A stretch of 55,875 nucleotides of DNA from Desulfurococcales archaeon (lineage in GTDB: Archaea; Thermoproteota; Thermoprotei_A; Sulfolobales; NBVN01): the NCBI GenBank assembly GCA_027083115.1, contig JALWQN010000084.1, positions 1-55,875 on the forward strand. The letters are read 5' to 3'. The stretch's first letter is position 1, and every line of letters starts with the position of its first letter. The position numbers were made by a program, and so were the translations under genes. Below the pieces are notes generated by a model that ran no database searches, was not told the DNA's origin, and saw only the letters and a list, made by a program, of their open reading frames with translations. Of the stretch, positions 1-7,687 are shown piece by piece.

Positions 1-174
1 CTTACCTCCCCACCTACCGGTAACGTCCTTAATCTTCTCCACTATTTTCTTGTCCTTAACATCAGCTATGAGGAAGCCGGATGCCCCGAATGCCCTGGCT
101 GTAAGGCCGACATGAGTGGTTATTCTTTTATCTCTTGCTGGTCTATGACCAAGCCTCAAGACGTAGATAGTCAT
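1..174 (-). CDS. trm56: tRNA (cytidine-56-2'-O)-methyltransferase, partial (C-terminus outside window)
   Basis: The first 58 residues read MTIYVLRLGHRPARDKRI then TTHVGLTARAFGASGF, which is the N-terminal signature of archaeal Trm56. This SPOUT-family enzyme 2'-O-methylates C56 in the T-loop of tRNA using SAM. The gene runs off the left edge, so the SAM-binding knot is not visible. Its ATG overlaps the hflX stop by four bases (ATGA), so the two are translationally coupled in one minus-strand operon. Identification rests on the N-terminal motif only. Confidence 0.85.
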   Translation of the reverse strand, partial: MTIYVLRLGHRPARDKRITTHVGLTARAFGASGFLIADVKDKKIVEKIKDVTGRWGGK

Positions 175-1307
175 TCTGCTTGACCTATACTGCTGTACTT
201 AGGTATTTCTTGGGTTTTATTTAGTTGTGTCTTTATTTCCTCAAGAAGCCAATCGAGCCCGTAGCCTTCCTTAGCTGATATCCGAACAACGCTCCATCCC
301 CACAGGTAATTCTTCTCCAGCAAGTCATTAACTGCTAGGGCAGCTGAGATGCCTTTATCCCTTAATCTGTCTACCTTATTAATTACTGCGATCAGGCCTT
401 TACCAACATACCCTATTCTTGAGAGAGTATCGAGCGATGAGTAAACTTTCTCCTTAATTAGGCTTGGGGGCTCTGTTGAATCAACCACAAGAAGTAAGAG
501 GTGCGAGCTAGTTATCTGCTCTAGGGTTGCGCGGAAGGCCTCAATAACTTCATGCGGTAGGTCCTTAATGAAACCAACGGTATCTATGAAAGCCACTTTC
601 CTCCCATCAATTACTCTAACCCCTATCTTTGGTGAGAGAGTAGTGAACATCTCAGGGCCTGTTGGCTTGGATTCTGCAGTAAGTAGGTTAAACAGCGTTG
701 TCTTCCCTGCGTTAGCATAACCTCCTATAGCTATGTGAGGGATCCCCCACTTAAGCCTTCTTTCCCTTTCACGGGCTCTCCTATCTCTTAAGAGAACTAA
801 TTCCCTCCTTATTTTAGCTATCCTCTTCCTGACATGCGTGTAGTAAGTATCTACCGCGTACTTTCCTGGCCCCATAAACCCAGGCAGTTCTCTGAGCTTA
901 GACTTGTTAATCCATTCCTTAATTAGTGGTAAGGAATGAAGCAGTCGAGCCATCTCTATCTGTAGTTTAGCTTCTTTAGATCCTGCATGTATTGCAAAGA
1001 TCTCGAGAATTAACTCAACCTTGTCCTTCACGTTAACCTTTAATTCCTTCATGAGGTTGATCTTGTGCCTCGGTTTAAGGGAATCATATACGTAGAGAGT
1101 GAAGTACTCGGGGTCCTTACCTGAAGTCAGTGCCCGCAATTTCTTTACGGTTCCGGGCCTCAAGTACGTGGATTTATCTGGGGCGAACCACCTGCTTAAC
1201 CTAACAACCTCAATAACTTCTGCCCCTAAGCTCCGGACTAGAGCTAGGGCTTCATCGAGATCCTCGTTATTAGCCACAAGAATAGCTTCCTTTCTCGCCC
1301 AACCCAT
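171..1307 (-). CDS. hflX: HflX family GTPase
   Basis: This 378-residue protein has the two-part HflX architecture: an N-terminal domain (about 1-125), a coiled-coil linker rich in Arg/Glu (about 155-190), and a C-terminal G domain. G1 is GYANAGKTT (about 196-204), G3 is DTVGF (about 242-246), G4 is NKVD (about 310-313) and G5 is SAKEG (about 345). HflX proteins bind the ribosome large subunit and split stalled ribosomes in bacteria; the archaeal role is less clear. It sits between mbf1 (12 bp gap) and trm56 (4-base overlap), giving a translation-linked operon. All GTPase motifs are intact. Confidence 0.93.
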   Translation of the reverse strand: MGWARKEAILVANNEDLDEALALVRSLGAEVIEVVRLSRWFAPDKSTYLRPGTVKKLRALTSGKDPEYFTLYVYDSLKPRHKINLMKELKVNVKDKVELILEIFAIHAGSKEAKLQIEMARLLHSLPLIKEWINKSKLRELPGFMGPGKYAVDTYYTHVRKRIAKIRRELVLLRDRRARERERRLKWGIPHIAIGGYANAGKTTLFNLLTAESKPTGPEMFTTLSPKIGVRVIDGRKVAFIDTVGFIKDLPHEVIEAFRATLEQITSSHLLLLVVDSTEPPSLIKEKVYSSLDTLSRIGYVGKGLIAVINKVDRLRDKGISAALAVNDLLEKNYLWGWSVVRISAKEGYGLDWLLEEIKTQLNKTQEIPKYSSIGQAE

Positions 1308-1319
1308 AAAGACAGATCC

Positions 1320-1850
1320 TCACATCTTCTTCCTTCTCCTTATGGAGACTATGTCCCCTAAGGTTAGGTCCTTCCTGAGTCTCCCACCAACATTTAACGG
1401 GTTGCTTAGGTCATCATCAATAACTGGCTCAAGCAACTTAATGTTTAGTACTCCCTCCAACTTCCTCGCTAATTCTATTGTGGGCGTTAATCTGCCGGCC
1501 TCAATCCTCTTAATTACTTTCTCGCTCTCACCTATGGACTCAGCCAGAACCCTCTGAGTCCATCCCAGCCTTTCCCTAGCTTGCCTAATTCTTTCAGCAA
1601 AGTCCTCAACAACCTCCAGCCCTTCAAGCCTTTCTCTCCTAGGCTTGGGTCTTGGTCTGCTTGGGCTTCTTAACGTTGATGGCCTACTCTTGATTTCCTT
1701 GATTTCTTTCCCCACATTTCTCTTAACTACCTTACTGTAGCATTGGGGGCAAAGAAGTAATTTAGCGCCATCTATATAGACTATGTGGGCGTCTTTCCTT
1801 CTAACAGGCCTACCACACATCTCGCAGTAGACTATGTCGTCCTGCCTCAA
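1320..1850 (-). CDS. mbf1: Multiprotein bridging factor 1 homologue (zinc ribbon plus HTH)
   Basis: The N-terminus carries a zinc ribbon with CEMCGR and CPQC pairs (about residues 9-40). A basic Pro/Arg linker and a C-terminal Cro/C1-type helix-turn-helix follow (about 85-140, with RERLGWTQRVLAESIGESE). This is the layout of archaeal MBF1, which associates with 30S subunits and influences translation. The start is TTG. It is the first gene of the mbf1-hflX-trm56 operon. Archaeal MBF1 is usually about 155-170 residues, so this one is full length. It is missing from some Sulfolobales, which may help placement. Confidence 0.88.
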   Translation of the reverse strand: MRQDDIVYCEMCGRPVRRKDAHIVYIDGAKLLLCPQCYSKVVKRNVGKEIKEIKSRPSTLRSPSRPRPKPRRERLEGLEVVEDFAERIRQARERLGWTQRVLAESIGESEKVIKRIEAGRLTPTIELARKLEGVLNIKLLEPVIDDDLSNPLNVGGRLRKDLTLGDIVSIRRRKKM

Positions 1851-1977
1851 ATCTATGACCTACAATAAGGTGTATTCATCCCTTAAATTGATTGATGCGT
1901 TTCAGGGATTACGTAACTTAAAATACCTCTAGTATTTTAGGGTTTTTAGTTAATTAGTAATTAGTGGTGTGAGGTAA

Positions 1978-3171
1978 TTGTCTGGAATTGACTTCAGTAT
2001 TAGGAGGAAGGGAGGGGACGACTACATTAAGTACCTTGAGATGAGGGTTCAGGAGCTTGAGGCTGAAGTCAATTACTTGAGGAATGAAGTCAATTATTAC
2101 AAGAAGGAGATAGAGAAGCTTCTCTCAACACCCTTAATTGAGGGAATAATTATTGAGGTCTTGAAGGATGGCAGGGCGGTAGTTAAGAGCACTACAGGAC
2201 CGAACCTAATAGTTAATGTTTTGGGTTCCGTTAAGGTAGATGTGTTGAGGCCCGGCACTAGGGTAGCCCTCAATCAGAGAGGTTCAACGATTGTTGAGGT
2301 CCTTCCTTCTTCCGAAGACCCCTACGTTAGGGGGATGGAAGTTATTGAGAGGCCTGGCGTAAGGTACAGCGATATCGGGGGTCTAGAGAAACAAATCAGC
2401 GAGTTAAAGGAGGTTGTTGAGTTACCTCTTAAGCACCCAGAACTATTTCGTGAGTTAGGTATTGACCCTCCTAAAGGCGTCTTGCTTTACGGTCCTCCAG
2501 GGTGCGGTAAGACACTACTTGCTAAAGCAGTAGCTGGAGAAACGCAAGCAACCTTCATTAGTTTAGTTGCTTCAGAACTGGCTCAGAAATTCGTTGGTGA
2601 GGGGGCAAGGATCGTTAGGGAATTGTTTAGCTTGGCTAGGAGGAAAGCTCCAGCCATAGTCCTTATTGATGAGATAGATGCTATAGCAGCTAAGAGAATG
2701 GATTTAGGGACAAGTGGTGAGAGGGAAATCCATAGGACATTAACTCAGTTGTTGGCGGAGTTAGATGGCTTCGATCCTTTAGGTAACGTAAAAATTATTG
2801 CCACAACAAATAGGCTAGATATTCTTGATCCGGCTTTGCTGAGGCCAGGGAGGTTCGATAGAATCATTGAGGTTCCCCTACCTAGGCTTGAAGGCAGGAA
2901 GGAAATATTCAAGATCCATACGAGAAGAATGAAGCTCCATAAGGTCGATCTTGAGGAGTTAGCTAAGTTAACTGAAGGATCTACGGGTGCCGACATAAAG
3001 GCTATATGTACTGAGGCCGGTTATTCTGCTATAAGGGCCGGGAGAAAAAGAGTCGTTATGGGTGACTTCCTCTACGCAATAAAGAAAGTGCTCGGGGATA
3101 GGTTCAGGCCATACAGCGATAACGTAGGATTTAAGCCTAAAGAAGGCAGAAGCCTGAATCCGGTGGTTTAG
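1978..3171 (+). CDS. pan: Proteasome-activating nucleotidase (PAN), AAA+ ATPase
   Basis: PAN is the archaeal counterpart of the 26S proteasome Rpt ring; it unfolds substrates and threads them into the 20S core. The sequence shows an N-terminal coiled coil (about 14-50), an OB-like segment (about 55-115), Walker A GPPGCGKT (about 172-179), pore loop KFVGEG (about 204-209) and Walker B LIDEID (about 229-234). The chosen start is TTG, with GTGGTG eight bases upstream; TTAAAATAC near 1919-1927 is a likely TATA box. The C-terminus is SLNPVV, so the usual hydrophobic-Tyr-X docking tail is absent. A PUA protein and a PAC2 protein follow in the same direction. Confidence 0.93.
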   Translation: MSGIDFSIRRKGGDDYIKYLEMRVQELEAEVNYLRNEVNYYKKEIEKLLSTPLIEGIIIEVLKDGRAVVKSTTGPNLIVNVLGSVKVDVLRPGTRVALNQRGSTIVEVLPSSEDPYVRGMEVIERPGVRYSDIGGLEKQISELKEVVELPLKHPELFRELGIDPPKGVLLYGPPGCGKTLLAKAVAGETQATFISLVASELAQKFVGEGARIVRELFSLARRKAPAIVLIDEIDAIAAKRMDLGTSGEREIHRTLTQLLAELDGFDPLGNVKIIATTNRLDILDPALLRPGRFDRIIEVPLPRLEGRKEIFKIHTRRMKLHKVDLEELAKLTEGSTGADIKAICTEAGYSAIRAGRKRVVMGDFLYAIKKVLGDRFRPYSDNVGFKPKEGRSLNPVV

Positions 3172-3174
3172 CGG

Positions 3175-3675
3175 ATGTATAAGGTGAGGCCAGCAAGCAA
3201 GGATGAGCTACTCTTTCTTAGAGAAATAGCTAATTACCAGTTCAGGTCACACATAGGTCCCTCAATATTTCCTGAGGGGGTGCTCCTGAAGATATCTAGG
3301 AACACCGGTAAAATTAGGGAGGTATTAGCTCCTGACGGCACCTCAATAGCAACTGTTCGTGCCTCCACATACACTTTCAGCTTAAGACTAGGCACTGCAT
3401 CTAAGATACTTAAGTTACTCCCTCCCCCTAAATTAAGGGCTGTCGTTGCTGATGAAGTCTCTAGGGACTTGCTTGAGAACAGATCGACAGTATTCTCCAG
3501 GCACATCCTTCGCTTAGACGAGGATTTAAGGGCTGGTGATGAAGTGATCATTACTGACGAGGAAGATAACCTCTTGTGTGTGGGTAGGTTACTTCTCTCT
3601 CCCTTCGAGGTAATCCACTTTATAAGGGGAGGGGCAATAAAGGTTAAAGAGTGTGTTGAGAATGGTGGTGGCTGA
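3175..3675 (+). CDS. Stand-alone ArcTGT-type C2-PUA protein
   Basis: The 166-residue protein starts three bases after PAN. Residues about 15-80 (IANYQFRSHIG, then TGKIREVLAPDG and IATVRAS) resemble the C2 domain of euryarchaeal archaeosine tRNA-guanine transglycosylase. Residues about 85-160 have a PUA-domain pattern (RAVVADEV, then LRAGDEVIITDEEDN and the Gly-rich end). The tgtA gene at 4394-5965 is short and seems to lack this module, so this protein probably supplies the tRNA-binding end of ArcTGT in trans. Family assignment is by visible pattern; the partnership is inferred. Confidence 0.72.
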   Translation: MYKVRPASKDELLFLREIANYQFRSHIGPSIFPEGVLLKISRNTGKIREVLAPDGTSIATVRASTYTFSLRLGTASKILKLLPPPKLRAVVADEVSRDLLENRSTVFSRHILRLDEDLRAGDEVIITDEEDNLLCVGRLLLSPFEVIHFIRGGAIKVKECVENGGG

Positions 3676-4390
3676 AGTCGTAGTTTATGATGAGTTTAAG
3701 GACGAACTTATGGGAGGGGGCTGGACATTAATAACTGGTTTCCCCGGCTTCGGTTACGTAGGAACTATAGCTACTCGCTACTTAGTTAATAAGCTCAATG
3801 CCATAAAAGTAGGTGACGTAATAACTAAATACATGCCTGACTTCACGGCTTTTGAGGATTACGGACTAATGACTCCCTACGAAATCTTTATCCATAGGGA
3901 GAAGAGGCTGCTCATATTAATTAATAATACATTACCGCAGCCTCCCGAGAGAGTCGCTTACTCCGTTAAGTTCGTCGACTGGTTCATTAAGGTAGGGGGC
4001 TTAAGAGCCATACTTGCTGGGGGCTTAAACCAGAAGTTCAAGGAGAAGGACGAGGAGTTCAGGTGGGCATGCGTTAACGAATGCGGTTGGGAGTTTAAGG
4101 AGCCTAAAATAAGTAAGGGCTTATATATCGTCGGGCCCTTAGCCACGTTATTCTCTATACTTAACTTAAGGAAGGTTCCTACACTGTTGTTATTCCCCTA
4201 CACAGAGCCAAGCAGGTACGATCCGGCGGCGGCGGCAGTGTTTGTTAAGAAAGTGAGTAGAGTTCTTGGCCTAAACATAGATATTAATGACTTAATTCAG
4301 TACGGTAAGTTAGTGGCTGAGGCTGAGGCACAGCTGGAAGAAACCCTAAAGAAAGTTAAGGAGGAGAAAGGACCTAAGCCATATATGTAG
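3662..4390 (+). CDS. PAC2-family proteasome assembly chaperone-like protein
   Basis: The sequence matches the PAC2 family (PbaA/PbaB in archaea, PAC2 in eukaryotes), which assists alpha-ring formation of the 20S proteasome. Visible hallmarks are LITGFPGFGYVGTIA (about 20-35) and the GGL-containing core, with a charged helix at the C-terminus. It ends PKPYM, with the penultimate-but-one Tyr typical of proteasome-docking HbYX tails. The ATG at 3662 overlaps the PUA gene stop by 14 bases; a GTG at 3653 is an alternative start. Position two genes after PAN supports a proteasome role. Confidence 0.82.
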   Translation: MVVAEVVVYDEFKDELMGGGWTLITGFPGFGYVGTIATRYLVNKLNAIKVGDVITKYMPDFTAFEDYGLMTPYEIFIHREKRLLILINNTLPQPPERVAYSVKFVDWFIKVGGLRAILAGGLNQKFKEKDEEFRWACVNECGWEFKEPKISKGLYIVGPLATLFSILNLRKVPTLLLFPYTEPSRYDPAAAAVFVKKVSRVLGLNIDINDLIQYGKLVAEAEAQLEETLKKVKEEKGPKPYM

Positions 4391-4393
4391 GGT

Positions 4394-5965
4394 TCACTTA
4401 CACATCTCCCTAAACTTCACTTTATCCCTCTCCAACACCTTGACGATGCTTTCCTTAGCCCACGGTATTTTACCGCAAGAAAGAACTAAGACCTTCCCTC
4501 CCTCGCTAATTACTTTAGAAATCATGAGTGAGAGGTTCCTAAACATATTCATAACTAACTCTGCCTCAGGAGTTTGTGGTGCCTCAAACTGCCCGTAAGG
4601 GTATGTTTGATCTAGCCCTAACGGAATATAGTTAAAGAAAGGAAGATAGAAGAAGACAGCATCCCCGGGCTTAATGATTCCTTCCTTAATAGCCTCCTTA
4701 AATATTCTGGAGTTCCTGAAGGGTTTCTCGTTGAGAGATGCGGGAACGAGAACTACTTTCTTGAGGGGTTCACTACGTTCCTTAAGTAGCTCCTTAGTTA
4801 AGTAGGCCCTATGCCTAAGCAGTTCGGGCCTGAAGTAAGAAGTCGCATCAAAAAGAAATAGTCCCTTAGCCCTCCCCTTATATCTGGGGTCGAACTTCTC
4901 TATCCAACCCACATACTTAATGAATTCATTGAATGCCTCCCTAACTGAGGGATGGCTTCTAGCTCTCTCCTCAATGAGTTCCCAAAGCCTTCCCTCCCTA
5001 ATCGATTCCTTAATGATTCTTAATTCCCTATTAATTACGTGTAAGTTATGAATAGCTATTAATTTAGTTCTCTCAGCCTTATCCATCTCCAGTAACTCCT
5101 TCACCGTGTATTTACTGCATACTTCACACTCGCATGGGAGGTAACTTAGGTCATTAATTCTGTAAGTTCCTCTTCCAGTAATGTATCTACCTTCCCTAGC
5201 GTAAAGGATGTAGGAAGCTGAATCGAAGGAATCGACGCCTAAAGCCACCAGCAAAGGCATTATTAGTGGGTGTCCGCCACCAAATAAATGCACGGGCTTA
5301 TCCGGCGGGAGGATCATTTTTGCTGCAGCAACCATCCGGACAATTTTCCAGAACTCATATTTCTCCAATACCGTGACAGGTGATCCGATTGCATACATTC
5401 CGTAACCCTCTATGTTTTTGGCTTCCTCAGCAGATAATTCGACTAGGTCATAATGCACACCTCCCTGAATAGGGAGGACCCAGAGGATATCGGTATTCCT
5501 TATTAGTGGCTGAACTAACTTAGCTCTCCTTAAGGTTTCCGTAACGCTCTCTTTAGCCTCCTCCCAACTGGAATCGTCTTTCGTAGGGATGTCAGCAATT
5601 ACGGCAATGTCGGGGTTTAGAAGCTTCTCATACTCAACAATCTCTTCAGGGTCTATAGTCACCTTATTTCTGCCGTACATCAGTAATTGATAGGCGCCGG
5701 AGTCGGTCATTATGACTCCGTCAAAACCAACTAATTCCCGAACGCCTCCTTCATCAATATTTTTCCCTAAACGCTGCATTATTATGTATGCATTAGTGAT
5801 TAGTTGATTAAACCCTATCTCCTTAATTTTGTTTGGTGGTACCTCATCCCCTCTCCTGAAGGGATTAATTACTGGGAAGAAAGTGGGTGTCTCCAAAGTC
5901 CCAGACTTAGTCGCTAACTTACCTATCCTTCCAGCTAATTCCTTATCCTTTATTTCAAAAGACAA
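4394..5965 (-). CDS. tgtA: Archaeosine tRNA-guanine transglycosylase, PUA-less form
   Basis: ArcTGT exchanges G15 of tRNA for preQ0, the first committed step to archaeosine. The catalytic domain is clear: DSGAYQ (about 88-93), LPIQGG (about 163-168), FGGGHPL (about 228) and the zinc-binding CECEVC (about 278-283). At 523 residues it is shorter than the Pyrococcus-type enzyme of about 580. It keeps a C1-like domain (KKVVLVPASLNEKPF) but stops before the C2/PUA domains, which seem to be encoded by 3175-3675. The start is TTG with GAGGG seven bases upstream. It converges on the PAC2 gene with a three-base gap. Confidence 0.92.
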   Translation of the reverse strand: MSFEIKDKELAGRIGKLATKSGTLETPTFFPVINPFRRGDEVPPNKIKEIGFNQLITNAYIIMQRLGKNIDEGGVRELVGFDGVIMTDSGAYQLLMYGRNKVTIDPEEIVEYEKLLNPDIAVIADIPTKDDSSWEEAKESVTETLRRAKLVQPLIRNTDILWVLPIQGGVHYDLVELSAEEAKNIEGYGMYAIGSPVTVLEKYEFWKIVRMVAAAKMILPPDKPVHLFGGGHPLIMPLLVALGVDSFDSASYILYAREGRYITGRGTYRINDLSYLPCECEVCSKYTVKELLEMDKAERTKLIAIHNLHVINRELRIIKESIREGRLWELIEERARSHPSVREAFNEFIKYVGWIEKFDPRYKGRAKGLFLFDATSYFRPELLRHRAYLTKELLKERSEPLKKVVLVPASLNEKPFRNSRIFKEAIKEGIIKPGDAVFFYLPFFNYIPLGLDQTYPYGQFEAPQTPEAELVMNMFRNLSLMISKVISEGGKVLVLSCGKIPWAKESIVKVLERDKVKFREMCK

Positions 5966-6033
5966 TAACTATCCCTCATAACCGAAACTCCTTAAAAAGA
6001 TTAGGTCTTAAGTTTCGTGGCTTAAGAGGTAAG

Positions 6034-6480
6034 TTACTTCTTCCTTGACTCCATGTATTCTTCCCATAAACTGTAGAGTTTACTAGCCATCCCTCCAGAA
6101 CCCTCAACACCGTTTTCAGTAATCTTGTATCTGTCATAAACCAGTACTGTCTTAGCTTCCTTTAATACCCTCACTGTGCCGGGCGGTAGGCTTAGCTTCG
6201 TCGAAATAAATTCGGCGAATTCCTCCGGGTCGAACTTAGGTCTCTGCACAGATATTATCTCACTTATTCTGCCACCATTTATGAATACCTTATAGTACTT
6301 CTCTCCAGACGAGGATTTTGCGTCCTCCAATATCATGTGTAGGGTGAAGCGATCGCCAATATCTATGCCTATAAGCTTACCTACGTAGGTTGTCCCATCA
6401 ACTAACTTCACAGTAACAATATTTCCAACAAGGCTGGCAAGCTCCGTGATTAAATTCCTTATAGCGGCCTGTACACTCAT
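6034..6480 (-). CDS. SmAP3-type Sm-like protein with C-terminal extension
   Basis: The 148-residue protein has an N-terminal Sm fold: VGNIVTVKLVDGTTYVGKL (about 18-36) is Sm1 and KVFINGGRISEII (about 64-76) is Sm2. A second conserved domain of about 70 residues follows (KFDPEEFAEFISTKL and later). This Sm-plus-extension layout matches crenarchaeal SmAP3, known from a Pyrobaculum structure. Sm rings bind U-rich RNA; the role of the extra domain is not established. It stands alone on the minus strand upstream of tgtA with a 68-bp gap. Confidence 0.85.
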   Translation of the reverse strand: MSVQAAIRNLITELASLVGNIVTVKLVDGTTYVGKLIGIDIGDRFTLHMILEDAKSSSGEKYYKVFINGGRISEIISVQRPKFDPEEFAEFISTKLSLPPGTVRVLKEAKTVLVYDRYKITENGVEGSGGMASKLYSLWEEYMESRKK

Positions 6481-6576
6481 GTCTTAGACCTATCCCTCAA
6501 TTCGGTTATTTAAATTTAAATGTTAAGGAATTGTATGCTTAAATATTGTGAAAATAAGTAAACGAACTAGTTATAT

Positions 6577-6777
6577 TTGAATGCCTACTTACTGAAGGGA
6601 AGTGGGTTTTTGATTATTCTTTTTGCTTTTTTGTATGCTTTAGCTATTTTCTGTGCTTTTGAGGTTAAGTCACCTGTTTTTACTGATTTGACTGCCTTAG
6701 CTGTTCTGTATGCTGTTGTGACCTTAACACTTCTTGTTCATGAAAATCCTCCATATAATGAGGGTGTATTACAATAA
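6577..6777 (+). CDS. Possible small two-helix membrane protein
   Basis: A 66-residue reading frame with two hydrophobic segments (about 10-28 and 35-53) and no recognised family. The start would be TTG at 6577 with no Shine-Dalgarno motif. A TATA-like TTAAATATT at about 6540-6548 sits at the right distance for a leaderless transcript. Codon use is more T-rich than the neighbours (many ttt and ctt codons), and the gene stands alone in an AT-rich stretch. It may be a real small membrane protein or a chance frame. Confidence 0.4.
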   Translation: MNAYLLKGSGFLIILFAFLYALAIFCAFEVKSPVFTDLTALAVLYAVVTLTLLVHENPPYNEGVLQ

Positions 6778-6929
6778 ACATTTTACTTTTTTAAATAATT
6801 TTTATTAAATGTTTAATGCTTATCTAAGTTATATGCGTAATACCTTTACTTTTTCAATAGTATAAGAGTGCATTAATAACATAATATTTATGGTTTAGAC
6901 TCAATTATCAAATAGAGCTTTCTAAGCAC
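6778..6929. other. AT-rich intergenic stretch
   Basis: Very AT-rich spacer between the small membrane frame and the 3' end of rpo8. It contains T-runs on both strands that could end transcription from either side. No convincing frame, box C/D pair or repeat was seen. Confidence 0.5.
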
Positions 6930-7331
6930 TTAGTTTTTAGGTGTTAATTTAGATACCTTAAAATACACTTTATCCATTATTGAGAAGGACTGCAGAATGT
7001 CTTCCTTAGATTCTAAAACAAGTAAGTACCCCCAGAGAGATATCAGCAATTTAGTAACTGTTTCCTTAGCTTTGTTTATCGCTTTCTTCTTGCTCATGAC
7101 GTACCCCCAAAGAACTATGTCAGTGCCTTCCTTGAATTCAGGCTTCTCACGAGTTAAGGATACCTTGACTTTATCGCCCACCCTTAAGTCATTAAGTAAT
7201 TCTTCATGGAGGTCAAACCTTGCGGTCAGCCCATCAAACTCCGCAGTAATTATCACTATTCGAGGTAGTTTTGACCTCTCTATTTGTTTTATCTTGCCTT
7301 CCCCCTCAATCACTCCTTCTTCCACACGCAT
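6930..7331 (-). CDS. rpo8: DNA-directed RNA polymerase subunit Rpo8 (RpoG)
   Basis: Rpo8 is the archaeal equivalent of eukaryotic Rpb8, present in Crenarchaeota and Korarchaeota but not in Euryarchaeota. The 133-residue length equals that of the Sulfolobus subunit. The pattern agrees along the chain: IKQIERSKLPRIVIITAEFDG near the start, ISLWGYLLVLESKED in the third quarter, and SIMDKVYFKVSK at the end. It folds as an OB barrel at the rim of the polymerase. Its promoter appears to share a palindromic TATA element with the divergent gene at 7391. This gene is the best lineage marker in the window. Confidence 0.88.
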   Translation of the reverse strand: MRVEEGVIEGEGKIKQIERSKLPRIVIITAEFDGLTARFDLHEELLNDLRVGDKVKVSLTREKPEFKEGTDIVLWGYVMSKKKAINKAKETVTKLLISLWGYLLVLESKEDILQSFSIMDKVYFKVSKLTPKN

Positions 7332-7358
7332 TTTTGACCCATTTTTATGGGGTGAAAC

Positions 7359-7370
7359 ACTTTTAAAAGT
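7359..7370. promoter_or_regulatory. Palindromic TATA element shared by rpo8 and the divergent ATPase operon
   Basis: ACTTTTAAAAGT is a perfect 12-base palindrome centred at 7364.5. About 26 bases to the right lies the TTG at 7391 (leaderless start). About 33 bases to the left lies the ATG of rpo8 at 7331, giving a leader of about seven bases. A symmetric TATA box could direct TBP in both orientations. Direct sequence observation; the promoter function is inferred. Confidence 0.6.
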
Positions 7371-7390
7371 AAATACTTTTGGGAGAGCGC

Positions 7391-7687
7391 TTGCTGCTAA
7401 CTAAGGAATACGTTAGAGTCTGCTACGGACTATACTCCAGAATCCCTCACACAACATTAGACATTATGCCTTTAGTTAAGGCCTTCCTTCATGCATGCAG
7501 GAACTCAAGAATTGTTTTGAGGGTGGAGGCAGGATCAAGCATATATAACACCGTAATAGAGTTCAGGAGCCCTAAGGGTGAATTCAGCTACTGCAGTAAA
7601 GTTATTGAGGCATTAATTGCTGCGGAATTAGGTGATGAAGTAAGTTACTCTAGGGTCTCATGCAGAGAAAATTTTCGCGTCCTTTGA
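7391..7687 (+). CDS. Conserved-looking hypothetical protein upstream of HerA-like ATPase
   Basis: A protein of about 98 residues of unknown family. TTG at 7391 lies about 26 bases from the centre of the palindromic TATA box, so a leaderless transcript starting there fits best; an in-frame TTG at 7379 is the alternative. It contains four Cys residues (VCYGL, HACRN, YCSKV, SCREN) and has mixed alpha/beta character. Its last 28 bases overlap the ATPase start, implying coupled expression. It could be a small partner of the ATPase, but nothing in the sequence proves this. Confidence 0.6.
   Translation: MLLTKEYVRVCYGLYSRIPHTTLDIMPLVKAFLHACRNSRIVLRVEAGSSIYNTVIEFRSPKGEFSYCSKVIEALIAAELGDEVSYSRVSCRENFRVL

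Noticed and set aside
1099..1557. Long frame opposite hflX and mbf1
   Set aside because: It covers two well-recognised genes on the other strand and shows no family pattern.
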